The notes: generated from the sequence alone by a model not told the origin. Counted from the first letter of the stretch, positions 36,890-49,529 are shown. The stretch: DNA of 64,000 nucleotides from Hemibagrus wyckioides (GCF_019097595.1 NC_080722.1:22731130-22795129); one strand, 5' to 3'. Program-made: numbers and translations.

Positions 36890-37190
36890 CTAGGGTGGGA
36901 GGAGTCCTTGAAGATTTTGTGAGCTCTGCGCAGTCATCTACTGTGGTGAAGGGACTCAATGGCAGGTAGCTGGGTGCCGACGATGGGTTAGGCGGTTTTC
37001 ACAAGCCTTTGCAGTGATTTCCTTTCACACACTGTGGAGCTACCATACCACACTGTGATGGAGCTTGTCAAGACGCTTTCAATGATGCAGCAGTAAAAAT
37101 TGGTCAGGGTCTTGGGGGATAGGCTTTTTTTAATCTTGTCAGGAAGTAAAGACTCTGTTGCACCTTCCTAACCAGAGTTGAGGTGTTCTG
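36890..37190 (-). pseudogene. LINE reverse transcriptase C-terminal piece
   Basis: Minus-strand text includes LSPKTLTNFYCCIIESVLTS, ITVWYGSSTVCERKS and LQRLVKTA. This is the characteristic region after the RT fingers and palm in many fish LINE ORFs. In-frame stops and a missing stretch flank it. The catalytic YADD region is absent. Confidence 0.65.
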
Positions 37191-37193
37191 ATG

Positions 37194-37772
37194 TCAAGAC
37201 GGTGATGTAGATAGGGGAGTGTCTGCTGCTGTTAGATTTCTGGAAGTCAACAATGGCTGATCCAAATGGGGTAGGGGAATGGCCCTGTATGCCTCAGCAA
37301 TGTTAGCAAACATGGTCCAGTGTGTTGCCCCCTCTAGTACCACAGGAAACATGCTGATGAATTTGGAGATTACAGATCTTAAGTTGGTGTGGTTGAAGTC
37401 CCCAGCAACAGTAAATGATCCACCCAGGTGTGCCACCTGTTGCTTAGTGATAGCTGCATGCAGTTCTTCAATAGCAGATGTAGCATTAGCATATGAAAGG
37501 ATGTATGCTGCAGTCACAAAAATGACTGAGAATTCTTTTGGTAAATAAAAGGGTCTGTATTTAATCATAATGTACTCCAGATGAGCTGTGCAGTGACTTA
37601 CAATTACAGTCGACTCTGTACACCATGATTTGTTAATACAAGTACACAGACCTCCACCCTTGCACCTGCCAAAGTCCACTGCTGATCGGTCTGCCTGGAA
37701 AACACTGTGTCCCTCTAGCTCAATGGCGCTGCTGGGAATGTTGTTGTTAAGCCATGTTTCCGTAAAAATCAT
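37194..37772 (-). pseudogene. LINE APE-type endonuclease domain (partial)
   Basis: The reading frame opens MIFTETWLNNNIPSSAIEL, where TETWL holds the metal-binding Glu of APE-like endonucleases. It continues with FGRCKGGGLCTCINKSW and reaches VAGDFNHTNL (GDFN motif, about residues 124-127). The expected C-terminal SDH motif reads as LDQP, so the active site is incomplete. Codons upstream to about 37900 also fit (VRSLVN and MDKLQL text) but contain stops. In a working LINE this nicks the target DNA to prime reverse transcription. Confidence 0.75.
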
Positions 37773-37949
37773 AACATTACATTCCTTGATACATTTTTAC
37801 ATTATCCAAAGTTGCAGTTTGTCCATTTAATTCACCAGAGATCGTACATTTGCACGAAAGATGCGTGGGAGCGATGTTTGATGAGGGTTTAGCTTTAGCT
37901 CTAATGCCGCCTTGCTTCCCCCATCTTTGTTCAGGCGATAGTATTCCTC

Positions 37950-38330
37950 CCCAGAATACTAATTACTCACGTGACACACCGCTTGTTTTCCAACGGACAT
38001 AAATACCCCACGAACCCATTGTTTAACGCGAAGTATTGTCCTCACATGACTTACTAAGCGTTCTATTGTGTTTAGCTATTATTGTGTATGATTCCTGTAT
38101 GTTTTCAGCTACAGTTTTCTTGCCTTGTCTCTGATAGTGATTTCCGTGTATGACCCTGCCTGTTTCCTTGACTGCTCGCTTCGTTTTGTGCTTTTGATTT
38201 TGTTTTCTCGTATCAGTGGTTTTTCTGCTTTTGACTCGCGCTTGTTTTCTGACTTTGATTTAGCTTGTGTATTTATAAATTAAGATCCGCATATGGATTT
38301 GACCCTTACAGCTGCGGAGATCCACAGTGT
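37950..38330 (+). repeat. LTR-like or retroelement-end segment
   Basis: A T- and CT-rich segment with phrases such as tgtttccttgactgctcgct and, near its end, ttataaattaagatccgcat followed by ggatttgacccttacagctg. This layout, a pyrimidine-rich block followed by an aataaa-like tail, resembles fish LTRs I recall. No tRNA primer site or partner LTR was found in the window. Uncertain. Confidence 0.35.
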
Positions 38331-40519
38331 TTTGCCAATTTCCAGAGGGAGTTGAAATATGGGTAAATTATCATCTAAACAACTATGACCTGTGTCCAAC
38401 AATGCTTGTCAGTTGTATGAGATATATGCAAGGCTATTCTGAGTAAATAAACTTGCAACTAGTAAAAAAACAACTACTAAATTGCGAAAAACTACTGAAT
38501 TGTGTGCCATCATGGTCTAAAAAAAAGCTGTAAATCATTTGTTATGGCCTTCACACTCACTAGCTTTAACCCAACTGTAATCCTCTGAGAAATTTAGACA
38601 GCAAAATTAGACACCAGAAACTTGCAGAATCTGTTAAGGGACATTAAAGCTGTCCTGGTGCACTCATTGTGGTACAAAACCATATACAAAATGTTCCTTG
38701 GTCATTTGTCCTTAGCCTCAATGATTTCAGCTGTGCAGATCTCTGGACCATGCTTTTCCTCATCGTTTGATGTGCCCACCCAGGGTCTGCAAGCCATGAT
38801 CTAGAACACGCTTTCTAATTGGCTGTCCTCTGCCTGGTTTTTCTATGATTTTCTCCTGCAGGCTCAGAGGTGGCCTCCATTTCCACAATGACCCCATGAG
38901 TCAGAATGCCTCATTGAATCAGGGGTCACGGTGAAGATTGGAACTGCAAAGAAGCCAGTATGTGCACTACTTGGGATGATTCAGTTCCTCATACACCAAG
39001 AAAAAGAAAAAAGAGATCAAAAGCAGTTCCGCTTGTGTATAAAGCTCTCCTGCAGATTTGGCACCAGTGATAAAATCTAGATCTTCCACCATGAAGGTGA
39101 GCATAACTGAATACATACGAATGTCTTCCTATTTTCCATTTGCATGGCTTATAAGGGAAAAGAAACATTTTATCATGACCATATGGAAGCCTTAAATCCA
39201 GGCCAAAGGCAATCATTCAAAATTTCAGCTACAGTAATCAGAAATAATATTATGCAGCTTTTGAAAGAGGAGGTGTTGTAATCTAAAAATTGTAAATAAT
39301 ACCCATTTTTAACTTATTTTATTAAAGCAAAGGGATAACAAGCTTTATTTCAGAGCATAATACTATCAGAACACATCCCTTCAATGGGAACTAATTATCT
39401 CATAGTCAGTGCCAGGACCCTTTGGGAGTGGTACGAGTTCAAATGTTAGTTCACTAGAATGTTTTCGCACAGGGGGAAAGCTAACACTAAGGTACACACA
39501 CATTATCAGTTTTGTAACCTCGGGCCTGTTTTAGACCTTCGTGGAAGCTAAGGTGTGTTGGTTTAGCAGAACTAGTGTTACATGGACCAGTAATATAGCA
39601 GCAGGGATCCAGGTTAGCAAAACATTCAGCTTGTGTGTGCTGCATGAGGCTTACTGTAGTGACACTGATCATGCATGAACCATGAACCACATGGATCTCC
39701 ATGAAGGCTTGAACCATATAATGCATACAGTAGGACTGTGCATCAAACACAATGAGACTATTACAAAAACAAAATTTCATTTTTAGTTCATTTTCAGTCA
39801 TTTTAATCATGGCAAATTATGTATTTTATCTTGTGATAATGGAATGTTAAGGCGAATTGAGGAGAATTTGAAGCATGCTGATCTGAACAGGGAAAAATAT
39901 TTATTTTTTCAAATTATAATATGGTGAATACCACAGTATAGATAAAATACATGGCAGACAGAGATCTGCTTTTCTTCAGTGTCACATATGGTTTGTGGGT
40001 GTTAGAGGGAGAGAGCGTGTGTACCTGAGAAATGCATGAGTTATATTTTTCTTGTACTCTCCCACAGAAGTACAGACCAATCTGAATTTGTTCATCTTTT
40101 CAACAAGTTCTGATGACATGCTATCCAATATAAGTCATATATGAAATACTGTCTTATCCACTTCAACCATATTGGTTCATAACCCTCTATCTTTTTTTAT
40201 GTAAGAGTTTTGCTGCTTCTAATCCATGTCCACTCTTTAAAGTTTTCTATGCTCTGTTGGAGTAATGTTTAAATAAACAGAACCATAATAAAGTTCTTAA
40301 GAGATGAGCTGCCCCCTTCACCAGCTGTTGAGATTTGGTTAAAGTCTGATGGCAATAGGGGCTTGAAAAGATGATCTGACTGAAGCTGTCCAACGCAAGA
40401 GGAAAGGGGGTCTGTGAACACTTATCATGGATTACACTGAAAAACGTATTGGGAGGGAAGGGAAATTGGCCAGCGAAACATCTAAACACACAGCTAACGT
40501 TTGGCTCAAAAGGTCCTGA
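38331..40519. other. unassigned non-coding stretch
   Basis: Mixed sequence with no recognisable gene. Confidence 0.5.
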
Positions 40520-40546
40520 CCCCAACCCCCCAAACCCCCCACCCCC
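40520..40546 (-). other. G-quadruplex-forming motif
   Basis: The plus strand has four C runs of 4, 6, 6 and 5 separated by AA, AAA and A. The minus strand therefore has four G tracts of at least four with loops of 1-3 bases, the textbook quadruplex pattern. It stands out in this AT-rich window. No neighbouring gene suggests a role. Confidence 0.85.
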
Positions 40547-42054
40547 AGGCGGGTCAGAGATCACTGGAAACACACCTGTGTCCACAAGAAACTCTCACTG
40601 CACACATCCAAAGAAACTGTTATCATGTTAGCAAAATGTTAAACATAGTCGTTCTGGTCCATGGCTGGACCCACACAGGCTTGTTTTACAAGCAATTTTT
40701 ATTGCTCTTAAATAAGTCATATTCTATATGTGCAGTCAGAGTGAAATAATAATGTGGCTGCAATGTAAATTTGCCTTGATGTTTTTGTGAGCAGCTGTAT
40801 AATGATTTTTCTCATCTCTTGGCTGCAGTGTAAAAGCCTAAGAAGATCAATAGCAAAACAGTCTTGCCAAGTACCGTCTCCTTTTTCCTGTTTCTTCGCA
40901 TTGCCATGGAAACGTAACAAAACCATTAGCACAGCTGTATGACTGAAAGGCGCCATGGGATATGAAGTCCTTTAGGAGCCAGGAAGAAAGTGGGTGTACA
41001 TGTTGACAAAAACACTAAAGACCATAAATACAACCCACTGGACTATCGGAATTGGAATCCACATAAAAAAATATTACTTTTGGTTAGTTTGATACGTTAG
41101 TCATTAATAAGTAACTGTGACATCCACAACCCACAGATAAACATCAGTATTCTGTTAGTGACACATGCTAAAAGCTTTAAGGACTTATTACTTTTTTGTA
41201 TATTACTTTATAGTTTGTGTAATATTATCATGGCTATAGCAAAAGAAAAAATAGAAACCTTTCATATAATATTTAAAGTTGATTCTGTTATGTCAACGTG
41301 TTATTTGGTATTTACCTGCTCTCTTGCACCTTTTATCTCATTTCATTGTATTATTAAACTTCTTTTATGAGCATGTGGTCATCTCCTTCACTACATCTGC
41401 ATTCCCTCACTTTTACTGCCTGTCTGTGTAAGAAACCTCCCAGGCTTTAAAACACTGTTGTCAACACTTATCATTCTGCTCACTCATGTAATGAACATTC
41501 CGAGTCCACACTTGTGGCCCTTTAGAGGGCAGCGCCATCAAACACTCGACCAGAGCTGTTAAGACTAATGTTTGCTATCTAGTCAAGCCATCTCACAGGC
41601 ATCAGTCTTCATTCGTTTTCCCGATTTTAATCTATCACATGTGGTGGTCTTACATTGGTGTTAGCTCTCTTTTGTTTATTGTTACTAATAAGCCAGGCTG
41701 AGAGGGTTCTATTGGATGATATATTCAGCATGTGGGTGGTGGTCTTAAATGTGAACTTTTTTCCTTTTATTTTTTTTTTTGCTCCTGCAATTTTAGTCTT
41801 TTACTCATATCCATGACACAGTTTTCAGTGATCTTACTAAAAACCGAAGATCAATACTTAATTCAAAATATAAAACATTTTGAAAGATGAATTGAAACCT
41901 GGTTGTAAAAGGAATACTTCTACCTCTAGATTCCTACATGCATCCTGAATGGAATGAATAGTTCACTTTGGTTCATTAAGTTTCTTTGGAATGTTCTACT
42001 TTTCTCTCCACTTGAACTGTAGTTAATCTAAAGGTTTTTATTAGTGATCTTATA
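40547..42054. other. unassigned non-coding stretch
   Basis: Nothing recognisable apart from short T runs (41771-41780). Confidence 0.5.
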
Positions 42055-42125
42055 AAGTGGAAGGCATACTGGCTTAGTAGTTAGCACATGCATTAGTATA
42101 TGATACTAATGCAATTCAGTAGACC
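42055..42125 (+). repeat. tRNA-like SINE head fragment
   Basis: ctggcttagtagttagcac matches the A-box head of fish tRNA-derived SINEs; ccctggttctgaac at 42125-42138 may be the decayed B-box. The middle holds an unrelated palindromic tagtatatgatacta. Confidence 0.35.
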
Positions 42126-42139
42126 CCTGGTTCTGAACA

Positions 42140-45100
42140 CCCTTCATGTGATGAACATCCAACACTACTACAACAACCTTACACAGCAACAAAGAAAGAA
42201 AAAAAACACAGATCCTGTACTTTACTTCACTATTGCACTTAATGTCCTCAGGTAGTGGCTTTTCTAGCTCTACCCCCAATCATCCTTACCCTCCATACCC
42301 AAACATCTCAAAAACAGCATGCTTTTTGTCCCCAGGTTTAAACTGCACTTTGTGATCTCCAGTTACTAGACTGGTTTTTAGGTCCAAACAGGTTTCGTAA
42401 AGGGCAGGACCAGTTTCTAATAGATTTAATGGACCATCCACTGAAAACAAGTGAATGAATCATGATTGAAACAAAGCAAACATATTAGTACATGTTCTCT
42501 AATTAGTTCCCTAATTTAGATTTTACAAGAGGCTTAAATAGGCAAGTCTGTGTTTGCCATGCCTATTTTACTAAAGGGAGGCAGAAGTTTTAAAAAAAAA
42601 TATATGCATATCCTGGTTTGGGAGGTATGAGCCAGAGTAAATTGGGTGGAATATGGTCGGAAGATTTCCCTGTTTGAGACCCAGGGCACTGCTCATATTT
42701 GGAATGGAACCTGCCCACTGTATCCAGGCACGACTGCTCTGAAGCCTCTTTGTGGGACAGGCGTATGCTTGCAAGACCACAAATTATAATTGGAGCAGGG
42801 AAGGCCTCGAGCTCGTATATCCCACACCATTCACACACTTACAAACCTCCTGTATTAACGTCACACAAACACGCATCTCAACACACTCCTTTACAACTGG
42901 CAAATACTGCGTTGGTTTAAACAAGTATAGATCGAAACATAGAATGTGATGGATTTCTATCAGTTTTTCTCTCAATGAGGTAAAATCTAATAAGCAATGT
43001 AGCTGCAGTGATGAAATGATAGTTTAGAATTAGAGATTTGCATATTTTTGCAATTGCTCTCTTAAGCTCAAATTCTCACAACTCACAATTACAAATTCCT
43101 AAAAAACAAGTCACAAATGATTCTTATTCTATTCTTATTAATCTTGCCTGGGCTCATTTTTTCTGTCCTGAATCACAGAAACCATGGAGTTGTGTAGGAT
43201 TCCTCATATACAGGAGCATGATGAGATTTTTTTTTTTTCTTGTAGTAAGAACTAGCTCCCAAGATATCAAAGGGATGATCCTCACTGCTTGCAAGTACAT
43301 GATGTTATAAACACTCGTTCTAAACTCAATACAAATTTTTCAGGGTAAATTGAATAAATCCTAAAGCCAACATCTCTCAAAATCATTTTTGTTTATTTTC
43401 TTTTCTGTCCAGAAGTCACGCTCAAGCGTGTATACAGTGCCCTGTGAAAATATTATTCTATGCTTTGCAGTTATTTTTAGTTCGTTACTCGTCAAAGCTT
43501 TATAGGGTCTTATGTAGCACACCTAAGTGCAGGGAGTGGACCTTAGTCCTTATATATATAGACTAATTAAGTTTTTTTTTTCTTCCTGATGAAGTTTGCT
43601 TTTGTGAATTGATTTTTTTTAAACATAAATCACCCCATCTAAGTTCAACACTCCTATCTAATTTGAATTATAAATATCTAAATATATATATTATATATTC
43701 ACCACACAATTATAATGCAGTTTAATTTAATACAGGGTTCAAATATAGTATATATATATAGTCTTAGTAAATTAACTGTTCTTCTATTTTCTAATGATTT
43801 GTTCCACATTATTCATTTATTTTCACATTTTTCACAAACAGGTCTTACAGTCATATTTCACCTGATGACATTCACGTGTGCAATTTATATGTATAACGTG
43901 TTGAAATGCACTTTCATTTATAGCTTTCTCATGATCACATGTTGCTGATGGGAGGAATGCCTGTGTAGTTAATGTTCTGTATGTGATAATAGAAGATAAT
44001 ACATTGAGCTGACTGTGCTTACCTAATTTCATGTAGTTTTGACTGTAGAAGGCATTTCAGTTTAGTAAATGAACAGATCTTGGTTGAGACAAGATCCTTT
44101 GTAAGAAAGAAAATAGACTGAGCAATAAAAAGCTACAGACAAAAAAGAGAAAGTTGTAGGCCTACACCATGTTTACTGAGGGTTTTTGTTCTTTTTGGCT
44201 CACAGATTTAATGACTAATTTGACCACTTACCACCAGAGACATGAGAGGAAGTCAACAAGCGAGCTTCACGCTAAGTCACCAGTGTGTAATGTTTGAATT
44301 GTTGAGAGACAGACATTGGATTAGTAGTGTTTCCTTGCTGCTGTTTGTTAGTCACTTGGTAACTGTTGACAGGTTAATTTCTTACAGTCATTTTGTCCCT
44401 GTGTTATTCTGGATGGATGTTTGGTTATCAAAAAATTAGCATTTGTTAATGTCTGTTAACATTTTTGGGCCTTTAAATCATATATGGTGAATGTCCCTCC
44501 TGTTGTACTGCTTTGACGTGCCAGAAAATTAGAGAATTTGTACTGCAAACCTTTCAAACTCCCTGTGTGTGTGTGCATATGTGTGTTGTACATTTAAATT
44601 ACCAATGTGGAAGCCAGGATTTCAGGTAAAACCCTGTTTAGTGTAACACAATCAGCTGGACATCAGGTGTTTGTAATAAACATGAGCAGGTTTGGCTTAA
44701 ATTTAAAAGCCTATTTTTCCCCCTTTTACTGTTGTTCATGAATGTGGTGCATGCGGATGTTTTAAAGAGTTTTTAATGATCTGGTTTCCTCGTGTTTCAT
44801 TTGACATTGCGGTGCACCGTGGCTTGGCCAGTTACAAAGGTGGTAAATGAATCTGAACTTACCTGGCATTAGTCCCAGAGCTCTTGTCATGGGTTAAGTG
44901 TGGGCCTCACTTATTGGGAGCTACATGGTTCAGATTCATCCATAAAATTCTCTATTCTTTCAGGTGGAAGACCTGAAAAAAACAGTGGTAAAACCAAGAC
45001 AGGCTTGGCTGCACTCATGAAAGAAATAGCTTCATTCATTCACTGAGTTATCGATATTCTATTCTAACTTAATTTTATCTCCTTTATGTGAACATGTTTT

Positions 45101-46802
45101 TAGTCATGGATTGACTATATTTTGTGATACCTTCATCTTTTATTGTAATACCCTTGTAATGTGCTATACACTAATGCTAAAGTTTCCTGTTTGCTGATGT
45201 TAACTAATTGCAACAAATGTTAGTTTGAAGGAGCCTTACTGCTAGCAGGGCCACGCTCTAACCAGGCATTAGTCTTCTATGAAAACCATGGTAGTGCTGT
45301 GCATTTTGCACAAGCCAAACTGCGTGTGCCAAATTAAAATGTAGATTTTGGCTTGTGGATATAGTCATTTCAACTCGTTCCTCCTTCCATCCGCAAGTCC
45401 CAGCCGCACTCCTCCCTCCGATGTTATAAAAAAGGCTTTATGTGCTTTAAAAATCTACCTGTGCATATGAGAACTTGTACTTACACCAAATATTTTATAC
45501 TGCGGGATATTTTATATTCCTCATGCTTAATGTGCTGTTGGTCTTTCCGTTCTACCACAGCTACTCATGACAAATCCAAATCATTACGCGCAGACTTCCT
45601 TTTCCTTTGCTAGGATTTAAGGAAACAGCTCAAACTCCAGCACCGTCTCCATTAATGAGATGTTTTCTTAAACTTTGTCTTTTGCCATCCCATACTCAAA
45701 GGGTATTTTTAAGTGCTCTATTGCAGTCTGAGCAGCTCTGAGCAGACTCTGTCTGTTCTCTGTACTAGAATGATTTTTCTGTCTATGTGGCTTACCTGCT
45801 CATGTATTCACAGGTATTGATCACTATTAAGATTCATTTCTTTCTTTCTTTTTCTTTTCTTTTCTTTTTTTTTTTTAACTCAAACAGACTGTTTGCCTCC
45901 AGGGAGGAAATCAAATGCCAGGCTAGAAAGAGGGACTGTGTGCGTATATAGTAACAGGCTCAAAGGCAAGAGACGACATACACAAGGCTCTCACGCATGG
46001 TGGAACCGTAACAGGATTGCATAGCAGCACTGTATATTTGGGTTCAGTGTCTATCCCTGTGTGGGCCAGAGCCCAACACACACACACACACGCCCAATGC
46101 TGAGTGCTGTGCCGCTGAAATGGCATGTCTGTCATCTCTGTCTGCCTCCTACCTGTCATCGTGCCGTACTCGTACCTCAACCTAGGCTACCACTTCAGCT
46201 CTTTTCAAAAATATTATTGTTGATTTAAATGGTCACGCAGTTGTGTGCCTCCATTGCACACAAGCCTCCACCTATCTGAGATGAAAAATTAAGTAAAGTC
46301 CAAAATGTCTGTCTTGTGTTTATATGGCTTTTATAGGGTCTGTTACTGCTGCTGTGCTTTCAGAGATGTCAAAGCTGAATTTTATGAAATGCTCTCTTAC
46401 ATTGCAATGGTAATATGCATGCAATATAAAGCAAGCAGAAACTCCTCTAAATGCTCTAGGGTATAAACATACATTCTACATTCTACATTCTAAATGACAT
46501 GACATAACTAAGATGGTAACTTTACATTATAATCATGAACTGACCAATCATAAACTCATTAGTAAGCCACCGGGGGTGAACAATCAAGTGTGCTACCCAG
46601 CCCTGCTTTTGTGCAACAGAACTATATGATTGTCCCTAACATATTACACAGGCACGATACCCAGCGATGTTTAGTGCAGATTATATTTTATTACAGAACC
46701 TGGTAACTGTTGCACATTTTATGTAGAAGCTCCACAAAACATGAAGGTTCATGAATGTGAAATAAAAATGAATTACTATATGTGCAACTTACCTAACAAA
46801 TA
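42140..46802. other. unassigned non-coding stretch (4.6 kb)
   Basis: AT-rich patches occur at 43550-43760, and T/CT-rich sequence at 45838-45880. A short CA run lies at 46077-46092. Frames are short and without domains. No gene recognised. Confidence 0.5.
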
Positions 46803-47613
46803 TACACCAATCACCCATAACATTATGACTGCCTGCTTAATAGTGAGTTATTCCCCCTTTAGCTGCCAAAACACCCCTGACCCTTCAAGGCAAGGACTCC
46901 ACTAGATCCCTGAAGGTGTGCTGTGGTATCTGGCACCAAGATGTTAGCAGCAGTTCCTTTAAGTCCTGTAAGTTGCGAGTTTGGGTCTCCATGGATCGGA
47001 CTTGTTTATCCAGCACATCCCAAAGATGCTCGATTGGGCTGAGATCTGAGGAATTTGGACTCCAAGTAAACATCTCAAACTCATTGTAGTGTTCATCAAA
47101 CCATTCCTGAACCATTTTTGCTTTGTGGCACGGCACATTATCCTGCTGAAAGAGACCACAGCCATCAGGGAATACTGTTTCCATGAAAGGGTGTACATGG
47201 TCTGCAACAATGCTTAAGTAGGTGATATGTGTCAAAGTAACATCCACATGGATGGCAGGACCCAAGGTTTTCCAGCAGAACAGTTCCCAAAGCTTGACAC
47301 TGCCTCCTCCGGCTTGTCTTCTTCCCATATTCCATCCTGGTGCCATGTGTTCCCCAGGTAAGCGACGCACACGCACCCGGCCATCCATGTGATGTAAAAG
47401 AAAACATCATTCATCAGACCAGGACACCTTCTTCCATTGATCTGTGGTCCAGTTATGATGCTCACGTGCCCATTGTTGTTGCTTCCGGCAGTGCACAGGG
47501 GTCAGCATGGGAACCCTGACTGGTCTGTGGCTATGCAGCAAACTGTGAGGCACTGTGTATTCTGACACCTTTCTATCAGAACCAGCATTAACTTCTTTAG
47601 CAATTTGAGCAAC
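46803..47613 (-). mobile_element. Tc1-like transposon, family 4, 5'-truncated copy D
   Basis: It begins at a TA with acaccaatcacccataacat, the remembered terminus of a widespread fish Tc1 family. The body runs through the catalytic domain and stops abruptly at about 47613, where the alignment to a transposase is lost in taatttagaataaaa. The DNA-binding half and the other terminal repeat are missing. Immediately downstream lies a retroposon fragment. Confidence 0.8.
46837..47613 (-). pseudogene. Tc1-like transposase, C-terminal two thirds (copy D)
   Basis: Minus-strand frame: RVPMLTPVHCRKQQQWAREH leads to SWSDE (first Asp, codon 47413-47415). A TGA stop at 47407-47409 follows, then MDGRVRVRRLPGEHMAPG. 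GLFQQDNVPCHKAK gives the second Asp and DLSPIEHLWDVL the Glu. A second stop at 46885-46887 (CGA to TGA type) precedes the likely natural end at 46837. All three catalytic residues are still written, but two nonsense codons and the missing N-terminus make it dead. A small in-frame deletion near 47545 is likely from comparison with remembered relatives. Confidence 0.8.
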
Positions 47614-47687
47614 AGTATTAATTTAGAATAAAAGAGTAATTTAGAATAAAAAGTATGAAGTTTAAAATTAATTTATATTTATCCCTA

Positions 47688-47745
47688 ATGAGCAAGGCTA
47701 AGCCAAAGGTGGCAAGGAAAAACTCCCTGTGAAGAAAGACCCACT
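47688..47745 (-). repeat. fragment of the (GAATT)-tailed retroposon family
   Basis: tttatccctaatgagcaagg and ggtggcaaggaaaaactccc are reverse-complement matches to the body of the element at 9734-10081 (about 9838-9885). Confidence 0.65.
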
Positions 47746-49369
47746 TTCATTAAAGCAAGTGAATTATTCTGACTAGAGTTAAAGCTCAGCTGATGTGTGT
47801 ACGGCAGCAGGTGCTGGGATTCAGAAGCACAGTGCTATGCTTAAAGAATAGAGTTGTGCCACATCAAGTTTAAACACACATATCAAATGAAATGAAAACT
47901 GTTGGGTTTTTTTTCTGGTAGATGAATCCACTTGCTCACCAGGAGCTACACAAAAATAATAATACTTCTAACTCCTGCTTGTCCCAACATTAAGGATGCT
48001 GATTTGGCCATACATGACAAATTGTGACAAATTAGAGTGACGACAACTAATCAGGTAAAAATAGTTGACACCGAATCTCATTATGTAATCAGTGAATCAG
48101 TGAGTTATTTGACTACTTTATTGTACTCTGATATATCAAATGGCATTGGGAAAAGATTACCCATTAGACTAACCTTGGAAAATTTCTTTTTGCCACACTG
48201 TGACATCATCACAGACTGGCTGGATGGGTGGGGCTTATTTAATAATTGTGCTGATAAAAGTAACAAAATCTTTATTCAAGTAAAAGTATGTGTAAAAATA
48301 TCTGCTGTAAAAATCTTCCACTTCTGAACAACGAAACTAAAGTTAACTATATATAAAAAAATTTTGATTTGTTTTCTATTTAAAATAATTAAAAGTACAA
48401 CATCTTATGTTTACTCTTAAAGTCTGAAAGTCAACATAAGAAAAAGTTTTACAAATAAAAAGATGACACAAATTACACCTGATTTTGGTTTAATTAATAT
48501 TATATTACTTCTGAAGATCATCGCAAAATATTAGTAAAAACTAACAGGAGCAGGATAATTATGATAGTACATGAAGACAGCATTAGAGTAATCTAAAATA
48601 GCCATTTGTTTTAAGAAAATAATCTTTGTTGCATTCACTTCTAACAGCTAAAACACGACCAGGCTAACATTAGCTGCTAGAAAAACAGGTTTGCTCCTTT
48701 GTACTCACAGACTCATTTTAAGCCTGTACCTTTAATATTAAACCTAAAACCTAAACACTAATAATATTTGAGAAGCTTTTATCACACTCTGTATGTGCCC
48801 TTATTGTTGCCAACACTAGCTAGTTTATTAACAATGCACTTTGTGTGGAAAAAAAATAGATAGTTATTTACAGCTTACCTTAATCTGGAATATAACAGTA
48901 ATGGGCTGAATTAATTCACCGTCATTCGTGTATTAAGTAACAATAATTTTCTAAACAATATTTAAAGTGGCCACTGAAAAGCTATTAATTACGGGACATG
49001 ACCACAAACAGGATATCTGGCTACATAATAAAGATAAATTGTGGATAATTCGGGGTGTCTTTAGCTGCTAGCAGATGCTGATTTTAAACCTGTATCCATA
49101 GATTCTCATATACATGACGATCAGTTGAAAAGTGTTGTATAAGAGCACAACTTTCCTGCATGTGCACAACCATTCCTCCTGCACACACATTAAACGCAGC
49201 GTCTCTTTAAAGCTGCACGTGCGCCCCTTGGCAACGTTGAATAAGACCATGTAAAATGTTACATTTACAATGTTTGTTACTGACATACTGTTCACAAAAA
49301 TATTGAGTAATTAAGTGTAAATTGATAAATCGATTATACAAACTCAGTAGTTACAGCTAAAGTATTGAG
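47746..49369. other. unassigned non-coding stretch
   Basis: AT-rich sequence with no recognisable gene. The frames here are short. Confidence 0.5.
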
Positions 49370-49390
49370 TTTTTTTTTTTTTTTTTTTTT
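49370..49390. repeat. poly(T) tract
   Basis: 21 consecutive T. Confidence 0.85.
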
Positions 49391-49411
49391 AAAGTAAAAA
49401 TGAATAAAACC

Positions 49412-49453
49412 CTTATATGTCCAGCTGTGTCCAAACTTTGACTGGTACTGTAA
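49412..49453. repeat. possible Tc1-type terminal repeat remnant
   Basis: gtgtccaaactttgactggtactgta resembles the terminus of fish Tc1 elements that end in 'gactggtactgta'. No matching opposite terminus was found within about 2 kb, so it may be a solo end or a coincidence. Confidence 0.35.
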
Positions 49454-49508
49454 TTATTTGTTAGTACTCCACCACTCCAACCATTTTTTTTAGATATGGA
49501 TATGATTA

Positions 49509-49529
49509 TGTGTGTGTGTGTGTGTGTGT
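49509..49529. repeat. (GT)n microsatellite
   Basis: About ten GT units. Confidence 0.85.

Larger units (their letters stand above)
36888..37930 (-). mobile_element. non-LTR retrotransposon (LINE) relic, internally deleted
   Basis: On the minus strand, an endonuclease region (37930 down to about 37194) is followed directly by text from the C-terminal end of a reverse transcriptase ORF (37190 down to 36890). The reverse transcriptase core that should separate them is missing, so roughly 2 kb was lost. No target duplication or tail was identified. The clade cannot be fixed from memory; it is one of the fish LINE groups with an APE-type endonuclease. Confidence 0.7.
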
